A DNA stretch of 64,000 nucleotides, taken from contig NZ_AULZ01000002.1 in assembly GCF_000422545.1 (NCBI RefSeq), positions 248,001-312,000 on the forward strand, given 5' to 3'. The notes under the pieces are model-generated. The model worked only from the letters and a program-made list of their open reading frames with translations. It was not told the DNA's origin and did no database searches. Shown piece by piece: positions 36,541-45,107 of the stretch. The DNA comes from Desulfocurvibacter africanus subsp. africanus DSM 2603 (GTDB taxonomy: Bacteria; Desulfobacterota; Desulfovibrionia; Desulfovibrionales; Desulfovibrionaceae). Each line of letters begins with the position of its first letter. Position 1 is the stretch's first letter. The translations under genes were made by a program, and so were the position numbers.

Positions 36541-37251
36541 ATCGCCCCAGAAACTGGTGCGGTCGAACTTGACCTTGCCCTCGCTCTTCTTGCGCTTGCG
36601 CAGCAGCACATAGATGGCCCCGGCCCCGCCGTGGCGCGGCTGGGCCGTGCAGAAGGCCAGCACAACACGCTTGAGCGGATCGCGGGTCAGCCAGGTCTGG
36701 GTTTCCTGCCGGAGCACGCCCAAGCCTCCGGGCGAGTTGAGACCCCGGCCGGTGACGATCAGCACCACACGCCGACCCATGAGATAGGACTCGCGCACAA
36801 AAAAGAGCACCGAATCCATGGCCTGCTCGGCGTTGCAGCCATGCAGGTCCAAATGGGCCTCCACGGATAGCGCGCCGGCCATGAGCTGGCGCAGGGTGCG
36901 TTCGTCCAAGCCGCGTACGTGGCCCTGAAGGAACTCGTCGGTGAATTCCAGGTCGAACTCCTGCTCGCCGGCCACGAGGCGGCGGAGCTGCTCCTTGGCG
37001 GCGGCTTCCCCGGTCTGCTCGCCAGCGGGCTGGAGCGTCTCGGGGGCCGGGGGGGGAGTCTTGGTCAGGTCGCGACCCGAGCGCCCCTTGATGGGCTGCA
37101 CGCCACCCATGGCCGAACAGAACATGGCGCCCTCGTCCGGCTCGACCTCTGGGGCCGGAGCAGGTTGAGGCTTGGGCTTGGGCGCCTGCTTGGCCTGCTT
37201 GGGCGCGATCTTGATCTTCTTAAGCTTTTCGAAAGGCTTATTGTCATCCAT
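36538..37251 (-). CDS. Smr (MutS2 C-terminal-like) domain protein
   Basis: The protein has 237 residues from the ATG at 37251; an in-frame TTG four codons upstream is a weaker start. A basic, Pro/Lys-rich N-terminus (residues 10-45) is followed by a linker and the Smr domain: AHLDLHGCNAEQA (LDLHG motif), VTGRGLNSPGG (TGKG-like motif) and PRHGGAGAIYVLLRK. Stand-alone Smr proteins are nicking or RNA endonucleases, some acting on collided ribosomes. Its stop codon is provided by repeat copy B. Confidence 0.92.
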   Translation of the reverse strand: MDDNKPFEKLKKIKIAPKQAKQAPKPKPQPAPAPEVEPDEGAMFCSAMGGVQPIKGRSGRDLTKTPPPAPETLQPAGEQTGEAAAKEQLRRLVAGEQEFDLEFTDEFLQGHVRGLDERTLRQLMAGALSVEAHLDLHGCNAEQAMDSVLFFVRESYLMGRRVVLIVTGRGLNSPGGLGVLRQETQTWLTRDPLKRVVLAFCTAQPRHGGAGAIYVLLRKRKKSEGKVKFDRTSFWGD

Positions 37252-37410
37252 GGTTGTATCCAAAAAGGCGGGTTAGTGCCGGGGAAGGTAGCCACTCGGA
37301 GCCGGGGTGGCAAGCCGGCAGCCCACATATTTCGGATCACCTTGGAATGTATATTGAATGTGCCATGCGGAGGTTGGGTCCGGAGGCAATTCTGACCATA
37401 AGGGGAATAC

Positions 37411-38838
37411 ATGCGCAAGCATTTGTATGTGCTGGCTGGCGCGGCGGGCGTCGCGGCACTCTATGTGGCGCTAGCGTGGTTTATGGGCGCGCAGGCTGAG
37501 CAGAAGTATCAAGCCCTGCTTGAGCCCGTGGTCACGCAGAGCGGACTAGAACTGGTTCACGAGGGCTACGAGAGAGGCGTACTCACTTCCACGGCAAGGA
37601 CGCGAGTCGTGCTGCCGTATCCGGCGGACCCCAAGGCCACCCGAGAGGCGGGTGCGGCAGGGGCTCCCGAACGAGTGTCTCTGCTGCTGGAATCGACCAT
37701 TATCCATGGACCGCTCCCGTTTCGGCAGCCCGAGGGACGGCTCGTGCTCAAGCCCGTGCAGGCGATCATCGAGTCGAAACTTGTGCATGAGCCCGCAAGC
37801 GTGATCCCACAGGAGCTGGATATCCGCTCGGTCGCGGTTGTGGGAGCCTTGGGAGGTATCACGGTCTCCACATCCGTACTGCCTGTGGAGATTGCCTTGC
37901 CTGGGGGCCAGGGGACACGGGTGTTCTGGAAAGGTATGGAACAGGAACTGCGCCTGTCCCGCGACATGGTTGAGCTTGAAATTGAAGCCAGAGGTGAGGG
38001 GTTGGAAATCGGGGATGCCGACGTCCGCCTTGCCGTGGGACCTTTCTCCCTGACCGGTGAGTGCCGTCGCAGTGAGGAGGGCTTGTATGTCGGCGAGATG
38101 CAGGGAAAGCTCGACAATATGACCATGGGCGCGGGCCAGGACAATAGTTCCATTGACTTCAAAATGGCCGAGCTGGATGTCGCGATGCGGGATAGCGCCG
38201 AAAACGGGTTGTTGGCGATCGAGTATGCCCTGAGCGCCAAGACCGTCCATGCGGGCGATTGGGATGCGGGTCCCTTGTCGTTGACCATGATCATGCGCAA
38301 TTTCGATATCGCTTTGATCCGCCAATACCAGGCCAGTTTTCAGGAAATGCAACTCAAGGCCGGCGCGATTTCCGAGGAAGAGCAGCAGAAACTGCTCCTC
38401 GATTCACTGGACGGTTTGCTGCCCGGCCTGTTGCGGCCCTCGCCGGAATTCGCCTTGAAGGATTTGGTGTTGCGCACGCCCCATGGTGATTTGACTGGGC
38501 TGTTCAAGGTGGCGGTGCATGGCGAGACGGTCCAGGAAAACATCACGCCGGCCCAGGTGCCCATGCTGTTGGATATCAAGGCGGACGCGGCTGTGGACGA
38601 AGGATTATTTCTTGCGCTTGCGGAGCGGTTCATCAAGCCTCAATTGGTGGAGGCCGGTGCCGAGCCCGAGGTTGTCGATGACGCGGCCAAGCAGTCGGCT
38701 CTCCAGACCCTGGACAGTCTCGCGGCCCAGGGCGTGCTCTTGCGGGAGGACGGCCACGTGCGCTCAGGCTTCACCATCAAGAACGGCGTGATCGCAGTCA
38801 ACGGCAAGCCCATACCCATATCCTTATCCGGGCAGTAG
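37411..38838 (+). CDS. DUF945 (YdgA-like) protein
   Basis: The protein has 475 residues with an N-terminal membrane anchor (about residues 5-25, LAGAAGVAALYVALAWFMGA) and a large periplasmic part rich in strands. The opening AEQKYQALLEPVV..SGLELVHEGYERGVLTSTARTRV is typical of DUF945/YdgA, a family related in layout to AsmA-type proteins and of uncertain role. The start follows AAGGGGAATAC. It is divergent from smr across 159 bases that should hold both promoters. A hairpin lies after the stop. Confidence 0.88.
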   Translation: MRKHLYVLAGAAGVAALYVALAWFMGAQAEQKYQALLEPVVTQSGLELVHEGYERGVLTSTARTRVVLPYPADPKATREAGAAGAPERVSLLLESTIIHGPLPFRQPEGRLVLKPVQAIIESKLVHEPASVIPQELDIRSVAVVGALGGITVSTSVLPVEIALPGGQGTRVFWKGMEQELRLSRDMVELEIEARGEGLEIGDADVRLAVGPFSLTGECRRSEEGLYVGEMQGKLDNMTMGAGQDNSSIDFKMAELDVAMRDSAENGLLAIEYALSAKTVHAGDWDAGPLSLTMIMRNFDIALIRQYQASFQEMQLKAGAISEEEQQKLLLDSLDGLLPGLLRPSPEFALKDLVLRTPHGDLTGLFKVAVHGETVQENITPAQVPMLLDIKADAAVDEGLFLALAERFIKPQLVEAGAEPEVVDDAAKQSALQTLDSLAAQGVLLREDGHVRSGFTIKNGVIAVNGKPIPISLSGQ

Positions 38839-38860
38839 CCGCATCCAGACCTGAACTGAC

Positions 38861-38888
38861 AGGAGCGGCGGCCTTGCCCGCCGCTCCT
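38861..38888 (+). terminator. Hairpin terminator candidate after the DUF945 gene
   Basis: AGGAGCGGCGG at 38861-38871 pairs perfectly with 38878-38888 over a 6-base loop, 22 bases past the stop. Only a weak pyrimidine tract follows. Confidence 0.6.
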
Positions 38889-39239
38889 CCCTTGCCATTC
38901 CAGCTTGCTTTGGAGCGTATCTTCAAAGTCCTTATGCTGGTCGCACGGCCAAGCCAAAAACTATCGAATCATAAAAATGCGGGGGCAAGGGCCACTGCCC
39001 GGCCGGGAGGAGTGCGAGAAGGGCGGAGCCAGCCTCAACTCTTCTGATGACAGCTCCTAGCTGTTTGTTTGCACTTGGTTTCCTTGCCTACCCTAATATA
39101 TAGTGCCTGACACTGCAGCAGAGTACATTGTTGTCAGATCGTTGACATCGGCCTGCGCAGAATTATCTAGGCTTCCGGAATCGTTTCTGTTTCGGAATAT
39201 AGCCTAAGGAAATCGAGCCCAGAGGAGAACCGAGCGACA
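38889..39239. other. Leader region of the chaperone cluster
   Basis: No gene is seen. It contains GC-rich sequence at 38985-39045, then an AT-richer stretch with the promoter candidate at 39142-39169. No HrcA/CIRCE element (TTAGCACTC-N9-GAGTGCTAA) and no clear sigma-32 box (CTTGAAA ... CCCAT) was found. Confidence 0.45.
39142..39169 (+). promoter_or_regulatory. Sigma-70-type promoter candidate for dnaJ
   Basis: TTGACA at 39142-39147 and TATCTA at 39164-39169 are separated by 16 bases, about 70 bases before the DnaJ start. The -35 box is a perfect consensus; the -10 box matches at four positions. Confidence 0.5.
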
Positions 39240-40229
39240 ATGAGCGTCAAGTACAAGGACTACTACGAACTGCTGGGCGTGAAGCGCGGCGCCTCCCAGG
39301 AGGATATCTCCAAGGCATTCAAGAAGCTGGCAAGAAAATACCATCCGGACCTCAATCCCAGCGACAAGACGGCGGAGGATAAGTTCAAGGAAATCAACGA
39401 GGCCTACGAGGTTCTCAAGGACCCGGAGAAGCGTAAGATGTACGACTCCCTGGGTCCCAACTGGCAACAGGGCCAGGATTTCCAGCCGCCTCCGGGATTC
39501 GAGAACATGAACTTCGGGTTCCAGTCCGGCGGAGGCCGGGGCGGGGCGGGGTTCGACTTCAGCGACTTCTTCGAGAGTGTCTTCGGAGGCGGCGGAGGCT
39601 TTAGTCAGGCTCGCGGCGGCTTTGGTGGAGCCGGGGCTGGGCAGGGCTTTTATGGTGCCGGTAGCCGCACGGCACGGCCGCGCAGAGGCCAGGACGCCGA
39701 GGCCGAGATCGAGCTTTCGCTGGAGGAGGTCATCCGAGGCGGCTCCAAGGCCGTGACGGTCACCGAGCAAGGGCCGGGTGGCATGCCCGTGCCGCGCACG
39801 CTGAACGTGAACATCCCGGCCGGCATCAAGGAAGGCCAGCGCATCAGGCTTTCGGGTCAGGGCGGCCCCGGCATGGCCGGCGGACCGGCCGGCGACCTGT
39901 ACCTGCGCGTTAAGCTCGCGCCGCACCCGCTCTACAAGGTCGAGGAGGGCAACATCGTGCTCGATCTGCCCCTGGCGCCCTGGGAGGCGGCCATGGGCGC
40001 GACGGTCAACGTGCCTACCCTGGACGGTCAGGTGGAACTCAAGGTCCCGGCGGGCATGGGCAGCGGCCGCAAGATGCGTCTGCGGGGCAAGGGCCTCGGC
40101 GCGGCGGGCCGGCGAGGCGACATGTACGTGCGCATCATGGTGCAGGTGCCGCAGGCCGAAGACGAAGAGATCCGCCGATTGTGGAGCGAATTGGAGTCCA
40201 AAACGGGCTTCAAGGCCCGGAACTTCTAG
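39240..40229 (+). CDS. cbpA: CbpA-type DnaJ co-chaperone
   Basis: The protein has 329 residues. A J domain at residues 6-70 has the HPD motif at 35-37, which stimulates DnaK ATPase. A Gly/Phe-rich region (about 85-140) follows, then the two beta-sandwich substrate-binding domains with no zinc-finger cysteines. This is the CbpA (type II) layout, not full DnaJ. Downstream, 18 bases away, is a CbpM-like protein, the known inhibitor partner of CbpA, and then clpB, so this operon-like cluster joins disaggregase and Hsp40 functions. Confidence 0.93.
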   Translation: MSVKYKDYYELLGVKRGASQEDISKAFKKLARKYHPDLNPSDKTAEDKFKEINEAYEVLKDPEKRKMYDSLGPNWQQGQDFQPPPGFENMNFGFQSGGGRGGAGFDFSDFFESVFGGGGGFSQARGGFGGAGAGQGFYGAGSRTARPRRGQDAEAEIELSLEEVIRGGSKAVTVTEQGPGGMPVPRTLNVNIPAGIKEGQRIRLSGQGGPGMAGGPAGDLYLRVKLAPHPLYKVEEGNIVLDLPLAPWEAAMGATVNVPTLDGQVELKVPAGMGSGRKMRLRGKGLGAAGRRGDMYVRIMVQVPQAEDEEIRRLWSELESKTGFKARNF

Positions 40230-40247
40230 GCAAGGGGGAAGCACGGC

Positions 40248-40562
40248 ATGACTCCCGACATCACGAGCGCGCGCAATCTGCCTTCCCGCTCCAAGCTCTA
40301 TTCCCGGCGGCAGCTACTGGAGATCACGGGAGTGGGCGAGGTGCGCCTGACCGAAATTCTGGAGCTGGGCTGGATCGACCCCATCATGGCAGGCAATGAC
40401 GAGCCGTTGTTTCTGGTCCGCGACGTGTACCGCATCGGCAAGCTTCAGCGCATCGCCACCGACTTCGATGTCTGCCTGACGGGTGCAAGCATCATCGTTG
40501 ACCTGTTGGACCGCATCGAGACGCTGGAGAAACGCGTGGAGGAGCTGCGCAGGCTTTTGTAG
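40248..40562 (+). CDS. cbpM: CbpM/MerR-like chaperone modulator
   Basis: The protein has 104 residues. It starts with a MerR-type winged-helix segment (YSRRQLLEITGVGEVRLTEILELGWIDP) and ends with a helix DLLDRIETLEKRVEELRRLL. CbpM binds the J domain of CbpA and blocks its work with DnaK; related MerR-like HspR proteins repress chaperone genes. Position straight after cbpA favours CbpM, but DNA-binding control of this cluster is possible. The start follows AAGGGGGAAG. Confidence 0.8.
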   Translation: MTPDITSARNLPSRSKLYSRRQLLEITGVGEVRLTEILELGWIDPIMAGNDEPLFLVRDVYRIGKLQRIATDFDVCLTGASIIVDLLDRIETLEKRVEELRRLL

Positions 40563-40656
40563 CTCTTGCCGGTTTCCAAACAGGATATAAATACCATGTA
40601 TATGCGGCACCGACGGAAGCGACGACTCGACATCGCAATCGAGAAAGGAGCCTAAC

Positions 40657-43323
40657 ATGGACATGAACAAGTTCACCCAGAAGTCCAGGGACGCCGTAGC
40701 CGAGGCCCAGGCCGAGGCCGTTCGCCTTGGACATCAACAGATAGACGCCGAACACCTCCTGCTGGCCCTGGTGCGGCAGGAGAACGGGCTTGTGCCCAAT
40801 CTTCTGAGCAAGGCCGGATACGATCCCGAAGCCTATGCCAAGGCCGTGCAGGACGAGCTTGAGCGCATGCCCAAGGTCAGCGGACCCGGCGCGCAGCCCG
40901 GTCAGGTCTTCGTCACCCAGCGGCTGAACCAGGTGCTGGTCAAGGCCCAGGACCTGGCCAGGCAGATGAGCGACGAGTACATGAGCGTCGAGCACATCTT
41001 CCTGACCCTGGCCGACGAGCCCAAGACCACGGGCGTGGGCAAGGTCAATGCCCGCTTCGGGCTGACCCGCGACAAAATCCTCACGGTGCTCACGGAAGTG
41101 CGCGGCAAGCAGCGCGTGACCTCGGACAACCCCGAGGAGACCTACGACGCGCTCAAGAAATACGGCCGCGACCTGGTGGAGGAGGCCCGCAAGGGCAAGC
41201 TCGACCCGGTCATCGGCCGCGATGCCGAGATCAGGCGGGCCATCCGCATTCTGTCCCGGCGGACCAAGAACAATCCCGTGCTCATCGGCGACGCGGGCGT
41301 GGGCAAGACGGCCATCGTGGAGGGCCTGGCCCAGCGCATCCTCAAGCAGGACGTGCCCGAGGGGCTCAAGGACAAGACCATCTTCTCCCTGGATATGGGC
41401 GCGCTCATCGCCGGGGCCAAGTACCGAGGCGAGTTCGAAGAGCGCCTGAAGGCCGTGCTCAAGGAGGTCGGCCAGTCCGAGGGGCGCGTCATCCTGTTCA
41501 TCGACGAGATCCACACCATCGTGGGCGCGGGCAAGGCCGAGGGCGCCATGGACGCCGGCAATCTGCTCAAGCCCATGCTGGCGCGCGGCGAACTGCACTG
41601 CATCGGCGCGACCACGGTGGACGAGTACCGCAAGAACATCGAGAAGGACCCGGCCCTGGAGCGGCGCTTCCAGCCCATCCTGGTGGACGAGCCCAGCGTG
41701 GAGGACACCATCTCCATCCTGCGCGGCCTGCGCGAGCGCTTCGAGGTGCACCACGGCGTGCGCATCGCCGACGCGGCCCTGGTGGATGCGTCCGTGCTCA
41801 GCAATCGCTACCTGACCGACCGCCAGCTCCCGGATAAGGCCATCGACCTCATCGACGAGGCCGCGGCCATGATCCGCACGGAGATCGACTCCATGCCCAC
41901 GGAGCTGGACGAGATCAACCGGCGCGTCCTGCAGATGGAGATCGAGCGCGAGGCCCTGCGCCGCGAAACCGATCCCAAGTCCCGCGAACGGCTGGAGGTT
42001 CTGGAGCGCGAGCTAGCCGACCTCAAGGAGCGGCAGTCCGTGCTCATGGCCCAATGGGAGAAGGAAAAGGGCGCGGTCGAGCGCATGCGCCAGGTCAAGG
42101 AGGATATCGAGCGCACCCGCCGCGAGGTGGAGGAGGCCGAGCGCAGCCTGGACTACAACCGCGCGGCCGAGCTGCGCTATTCCAAACTGCATGCCCTGGA
42201 GAAGCAGCTCGCGGCCATGGAGCAGGCCACGGACGGCGGCAAGGGCGCGCGCATGGTGCGCGAGGAGGTCGGACCCGACGACGTGGCCGAGATCATTTCG
42301 CGCTGGAGCGGCATCCCGATTTCGCGGCTCATGGAGGGTGAGCGGGAGAAGCTCATGCGTCTGCCCGAGGAACTGCACGAGCGGGTCATCGGCCAAGAAG
42401 AGGCCGTGGACGCCGTGGCCGACGCGGTGCTGCGCGCCCGCGCGGGCCTCAAGGACCCGGCCCGGCCCATCGGCTCGTTCATCTTCCTGGGTCCCACGGG
42501 CGTGGGCAAGACCGAACTGTGCAAGACCTTGGCGGCTGCGCTCTTCGACAGCGAGGAGAACATGGTGCGCATCGACATGTCCGAGTACATGGAGAAGCAC
42601 ACCGTGGCGCGGCTCATCGGCGCGCCTCCGGGCTACGTGGGCTATGAGGAGGGCGGCCAGCTCACCGAGGCCGTGCGCCGCAAGCCCTACTCGGTCATCC
42701 TGTTCGACGAGATCGAGAAGGCGCACCACGACGTATTCAACGTGCTCCTGCAGATCCTGGACGACGGCCGGCTGACCGACTCCAAGGGCCGCACCGTGGA
42801 CTTCAAGAACACCATCGTCATCATGACCTCCAACCTCGGCGCGGAGTACATGCTCGAAGGCATCACGCCCAAGGGCGAGTTCCGGGACGGCGTGCGCGAC
42901 AAGGTCATGGACACCCTGCGCCGCAACTTCCGTCCCGAGTTCCTGAACCGCGTGGACGAAGTCGTGCTGTTCAAGCCACTCCTGCAGGAGCAGCTCAAGC
43001 AGATCATCGATCTGCAGCTCGCCGGCCTGCGCAGGCGGCTGGCCGACCGCAAGATCGAGCTGGATATGACCGACGCGGCCAAGAGCTTCGTGGCCGAGGA
43101 GTCCTACGACCCGGTCTACGGCGCGCGGCCGCTCAAGCGCTTCCTCCAGTCGCGGCTGGAAACGCCGCTGGCCAGGGAGCTCATCTCCGGCCGCTTGGGT
43201 GACGGACAGAAGGTTCTGGTGGACGTGCGCCTGGACAAGCTGGTTTTCCAGACCGACGGGCAGACCGAGAGCCAAACCGAGAGCCAAACCAAGGGGCAGG
43301 CCAAAGGGCAGATAGCGGTATAA
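40657..43323 (+). CDS. clpB: Protein disaggregase ClpB
   Basis: The protein has 888 residues. A double Clp_N domain (about 1-145) is followed by AAA+ module 1 with Walker [10 protein letters not shown] near residue 211 and [12 protein letters not shown], the long middle coiled coil (about 395-520) that marks ClpB, and module 2 with GPTGVGKTE near 612. With DnaK and a J protein it rescues aggregated proteins after heat stress. The last 20 residues form an odd Gln-rich tail ([12 protein letters not shown] type) from a small repeat. Start follows GAAAGGAG. A perfect terminator lies 86 bases after the stop. Confidence 0.97.
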   Translation: MDMNKFTQKSRDAVAEAQAEAVRLGHQQIDAEHLLLALVRQENGLVPNLLSKAGYDPEAYAKAVQDELERMPKVSGPGAQPGQVFVTQRLNQVLVKAQDLARQMSDEYMSVEHIFLTLADEPKTTGVGKVNARFGLTRDKILTVLTEVRGKQRVTSDNPEETYDALKKYGRDLVEEARKGKLDPVIGRDAEIRRAIRILSRRTKNNPVLIGDAGVGKTAIVEGLAQRILKQDVPEGLKDKTIFSLDMGALIAGAKYRGEFEERLKAVLKEVGQSEGRVILFIDEIHTIVGAGKAEGAMDAGNLLKPMLARGELHCIGATTVDEYRKNIEKDPALERRFQPILVDEPSVEDTISILRGLRERFEVHHGVRIADAALVDASVLSNRYLTDRQLPDKAIDLIDEAAAMIRTEIDSMPTELDEINRRVLQMEIEREALRRETDPKSRERLEVLERELADLKERQSVLMAQWEKEKGAVERMRQVKEDIERTRREVEEAERSLDYNRAAELRYSKLHALEKQLAAMEQATDGGKGARMVREEVGPDDVAEIISRWSGIPISRLMEGEREKLMRLPEELHERVIGQEEAVDAVADAVLRARAGLKDPARPIGSFIFLGPTGVGKTELCKTLAAALFDSEENMVRIDMSEYMEKHTVARLIGAPPGYVGYEEGGQLTEAVRRKPYSVILFDEIEKAHHDVFNVLLQILDDGRLTDSKGRTVDFKNTIVIMTSNLGAEYMLEGITPKGEFRDGVRDKVMDTLRRNFRPEFLNRVDEVVLFKPLLQEQLKQIIDLQLAGLRRRLADRKIELDMTDAAKSFVAEESYDPVYGARPLKRFLQSRLETPLARELISGRLGDGQKVLVDVRLDKLVFQTDGQTESQTESQTKGQAKGQIAV

Positions 43324-43408
43324 GCTTGCAGCCCTGGTAATCCAGAGCTGCTGAGCCATCCGCTTATTTGAAAATGAACCAGCTTTGACATCGCTAGCTG
43401 GACAGAAG

Positions 43409-43444
43409 GCCCCGGCATATCAATTTGATATGCCGGGGCTTTTT
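43409..43444 (+). terminator. Intrinsic terminator of clpB
   Basis: GCCCCGGCATATCAA at 43409-43423 pairs with 43425-43439 in a perfect inverted repeat, followed by TTTTT. It is an intrinsic terminator on the plus strand and, being symmetric, may also work weakly on the minus strand. Confidence 0.9.
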
Positions 43445-43556
43445 CATCCGACGGCTGGAGAACTTCGCAAACTAATCGCGCGGGCCCTGGACTGCGCCTT
43501 GAGTCGAATAGGGTCCTGCGGCGAGCTTGGGGCTAGGGCAGTTTTCTGGTATAATT

Positions 43557-43685
43557 TAGAGCATTTTGCTTTTGAAAATGCTCTGCAAGCCGTGCGTCGG
43601 CATGGCTTGCCGCCGCGTAGGCGTAGGCGCAATTCACTTGCGCCGTCATCGCCGGAGCGGGCGTCATAAAGGCAATCTGATCTAG
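43557..43685 (+). repeat. TAG-anchored multi-hairpin repeat, copy C
   Basis: This copy has the same body as copy A with a few changes; the right edge is GATCTAG instead of GCTCTAG. Unlike the others it does not end a visible gene: it starts 234 bases after the clpB stop, past the clpB terminator. The upstream region has no open frame ending at its TAG that I would call a gene. Confidence 0.9.
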
Positions 43686-43708
43686 TTTGTTGCCGAGGAG
43701 CCTTGGAG

Positions 43709-43852
43709 ATGAGCCAGGGTTACAACGGACCAAAAAACAAAACAAAGCCAATCGCCCGCAAGCCCTTGGGCATGAGGGGCTGGACGAGTATCGCCATGGC
43801 CTGCGTGCTGCACGCGCAAGCAGACTCAATGGCCGTTTTTCCGTTGAAATAG
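43709..43852 (+). CDS. Possible small basic protein, 47 residues
   Basis: An ATG preceded by CCGAGGAGCCTTGGAG opens a frame of 47 codons ending with TAG. The product has a basic N-terminal half (GPKNKTKPIARKPLG) and a mildly hydrophobic second half (WTSIAMACVLHAQA). The ribosome site is good, but the family is unknown and chance cannot be excluded. Confidence 0.3.
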   Translation: MSQGYNGPKNKTKPIARKPLGMRGWTSIAMACVLHAQADSMAVFPLK

Positions 43853-43911
43853 ATCCTGCGAATGTGGGATGAAACAGGGGCTCTGGAAATAGTCAGAGCA
43901 AGGGGAACAGC

Positions 43912-44493
43912 ATGCATGCAGTCTGTCTGGTGGGCAGCGCCCGCAGGAAGGGCAACACGGCGGCCATGGCTTCCAGGTTCTGTGATGGGCTGACGGCGGG
44001 CGGAGCCACTGTGTCGGTGCACAGGCTCGGCGAGATGCGCTATTCCGGGTGCATCGGCTGCTTCGGCTGCAAGACCAATGCGGACCATTGCGTGCTCAAG
44101 GACGACCTCGCCCCGGTGCTGGAAGAAGTTCGTGCGGCGGATGTGCTGGTCATGGCCACGCCCGTGTATTTCGGCGAAGTTTCGTCACAGCTCAAGGCCT
44201 TCATCGACCGTAGCTTCTCCTTCCTGCAGCCCAATTATTCCAAACTCATGAAAAAGGGCAGGCTGGCTCCAGGCAAGACCCTGGTCATGCTGATCGCCCA
44301 GGGCCATCCCAAGGCCGACCTCTTCACCGACATCTATCCCCGCTACGAGTATTTCTTCACCCGCTATATCGGTTATTCCCGCTCGCATATGCTGCGGGCC
44401 CTGGGCGTCTACTATCCGGGTGACGCCGAAGGGCGCGAAGATGTCATGGCCGAGGCCGACGCCTTGGCCTCTCGGGTTCTCGCCGGGGAGTGA
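43912..44493 (+). CDS. Flavodoxin-fold NADPH-dependent FMN reductase family protein
   Basis: The protein has 193 residues. The first loop SARRKGNTAAMA matches the FMN phosphate-binding turn (GS.R..GNT). Four Cys lie in GCIGCFGCKTNADHC, as in iron-sulfur flavoproteins and related quinone or metal reductases, where some hold a 4Fe-4S cluster; this one keeps three Cys close together plus a fourth. ATPVYFGEVSSQLKAFIDR is the second FMN contact. It is probably a cytoplasmic electron-transfer flavoprotein. The start follows AGGGGAAC. Confidence 0.87.
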   Translation: MHAVCLVGSARRKGNTAAMASRFCDGLTAGGATVSVHRLGEMRYSGCIGCFGCKTNADHCVLKDDLAPVLEEVRAADVLVMATPVYFGEVSSQLKAFIDRSFSFLQPNYSKLMKKGRLAPGKTLVMLIAQGHPKADLFTDIYPRYEYFFTRYIGYSRSHMLRALGVYYPGDAEGREDVMAEADALASRVLAGE

Positions 44494-44769
44494 TTGTCTT
44501 GAGTGGTTGGCTGAGGCGGACGTGAAAACGCGGTTTACAGGTATGTGCTCGGCGTATAAAGTATTAGAGCTCTTTGAGTATAAGATCGGAATTCAGTTGA
44601 GCCTTGTTTTGGTCGTCAACTAATACACGCTTATTGCGTCATAAACATGCAAAGATGCGTCGATAATTGCTTCACTTGAGGGCAGAATCATACTGTCCGC
44701 GGGTCGGAGCATGACACGTTTGAAAAGATCATCCTGTCCAGGCAGAAGCGCAAGGGCCTGCAGCGCTTC

Positions 44770-45063
44770 ATGCAGGGCGAAGAGCGGCTTTGCCTTGTGC
44801 GCAACGAGTTCGGTATCTTCCCAATGCTTCTATCTTCCCTGTCTCCGGCTGGCGCGACCCTGGAGTTCAAGCGGACCGTCGACGGCAACCACTTCCAGCC
44901 GGAGCAGCAGGTAACGCTCGTCGGCGTGGACAATCGCTTCGAACACCTGCTGCGGGAAATCGTCGGCCGAGTGGTCTGGTTCGACATGAGCTACATGGGT
45001 GTGACCTTCGATGCCACGTTGCCTGCCGACCTTGACGAGTTACGCCAGGACCTCGGAGCCTGA
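44770..45063 (+). CDS. PilZ-like domain protein
   Basis: The protein has 97 residues from the first ATG, which has no obvious ribosome site. The frame is open about 30 codons upstream without a standard start and contains SRQKRKGLQR, which would be the place of the PilZ RxxxR c-di-GMP motif. The visible part has a PilZ-like strand order: SPAGATLEF, EQQVTLVGVD, REIVGRVVWFDMSYMGVTF. The true start is unsure; an early frameshift or a non-ATG start is possible. The role would be motility or surface control through c-di-GMP. Confidence 0.5.
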   Translation: MQGEERLCLVRNEFGIFPMLLSSLSPAGATLEFKRTVDGNHFQPEQQVTLVGVDNRFEHLLREIVGRVVWFDMSYMGVTFDATLPADLDELRQDLGA

Positions 45064-45107
45064 ATCCGAACTGGGGAATCCAGCATACCCCAGCAATATT
45101 CCTAATC

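Larger units (their letters stand above)
43324..43708. other. Gap with terminator and repeat copy C
   Basis: Apart from the clpB terminator at 43409 and repeat copy C at 43557, no gene is seen. Just before the repeat, GGTATAATTTAGAG contains a consensus -10 hexamer, but no matching -35 box is evident. Confidence 0.5.

Noticed and set aside
38889-39239. CIRCE element before the chaperone cluster
   Set aside because: No TTAGCACTC/GAGTGCTAA pair is present.
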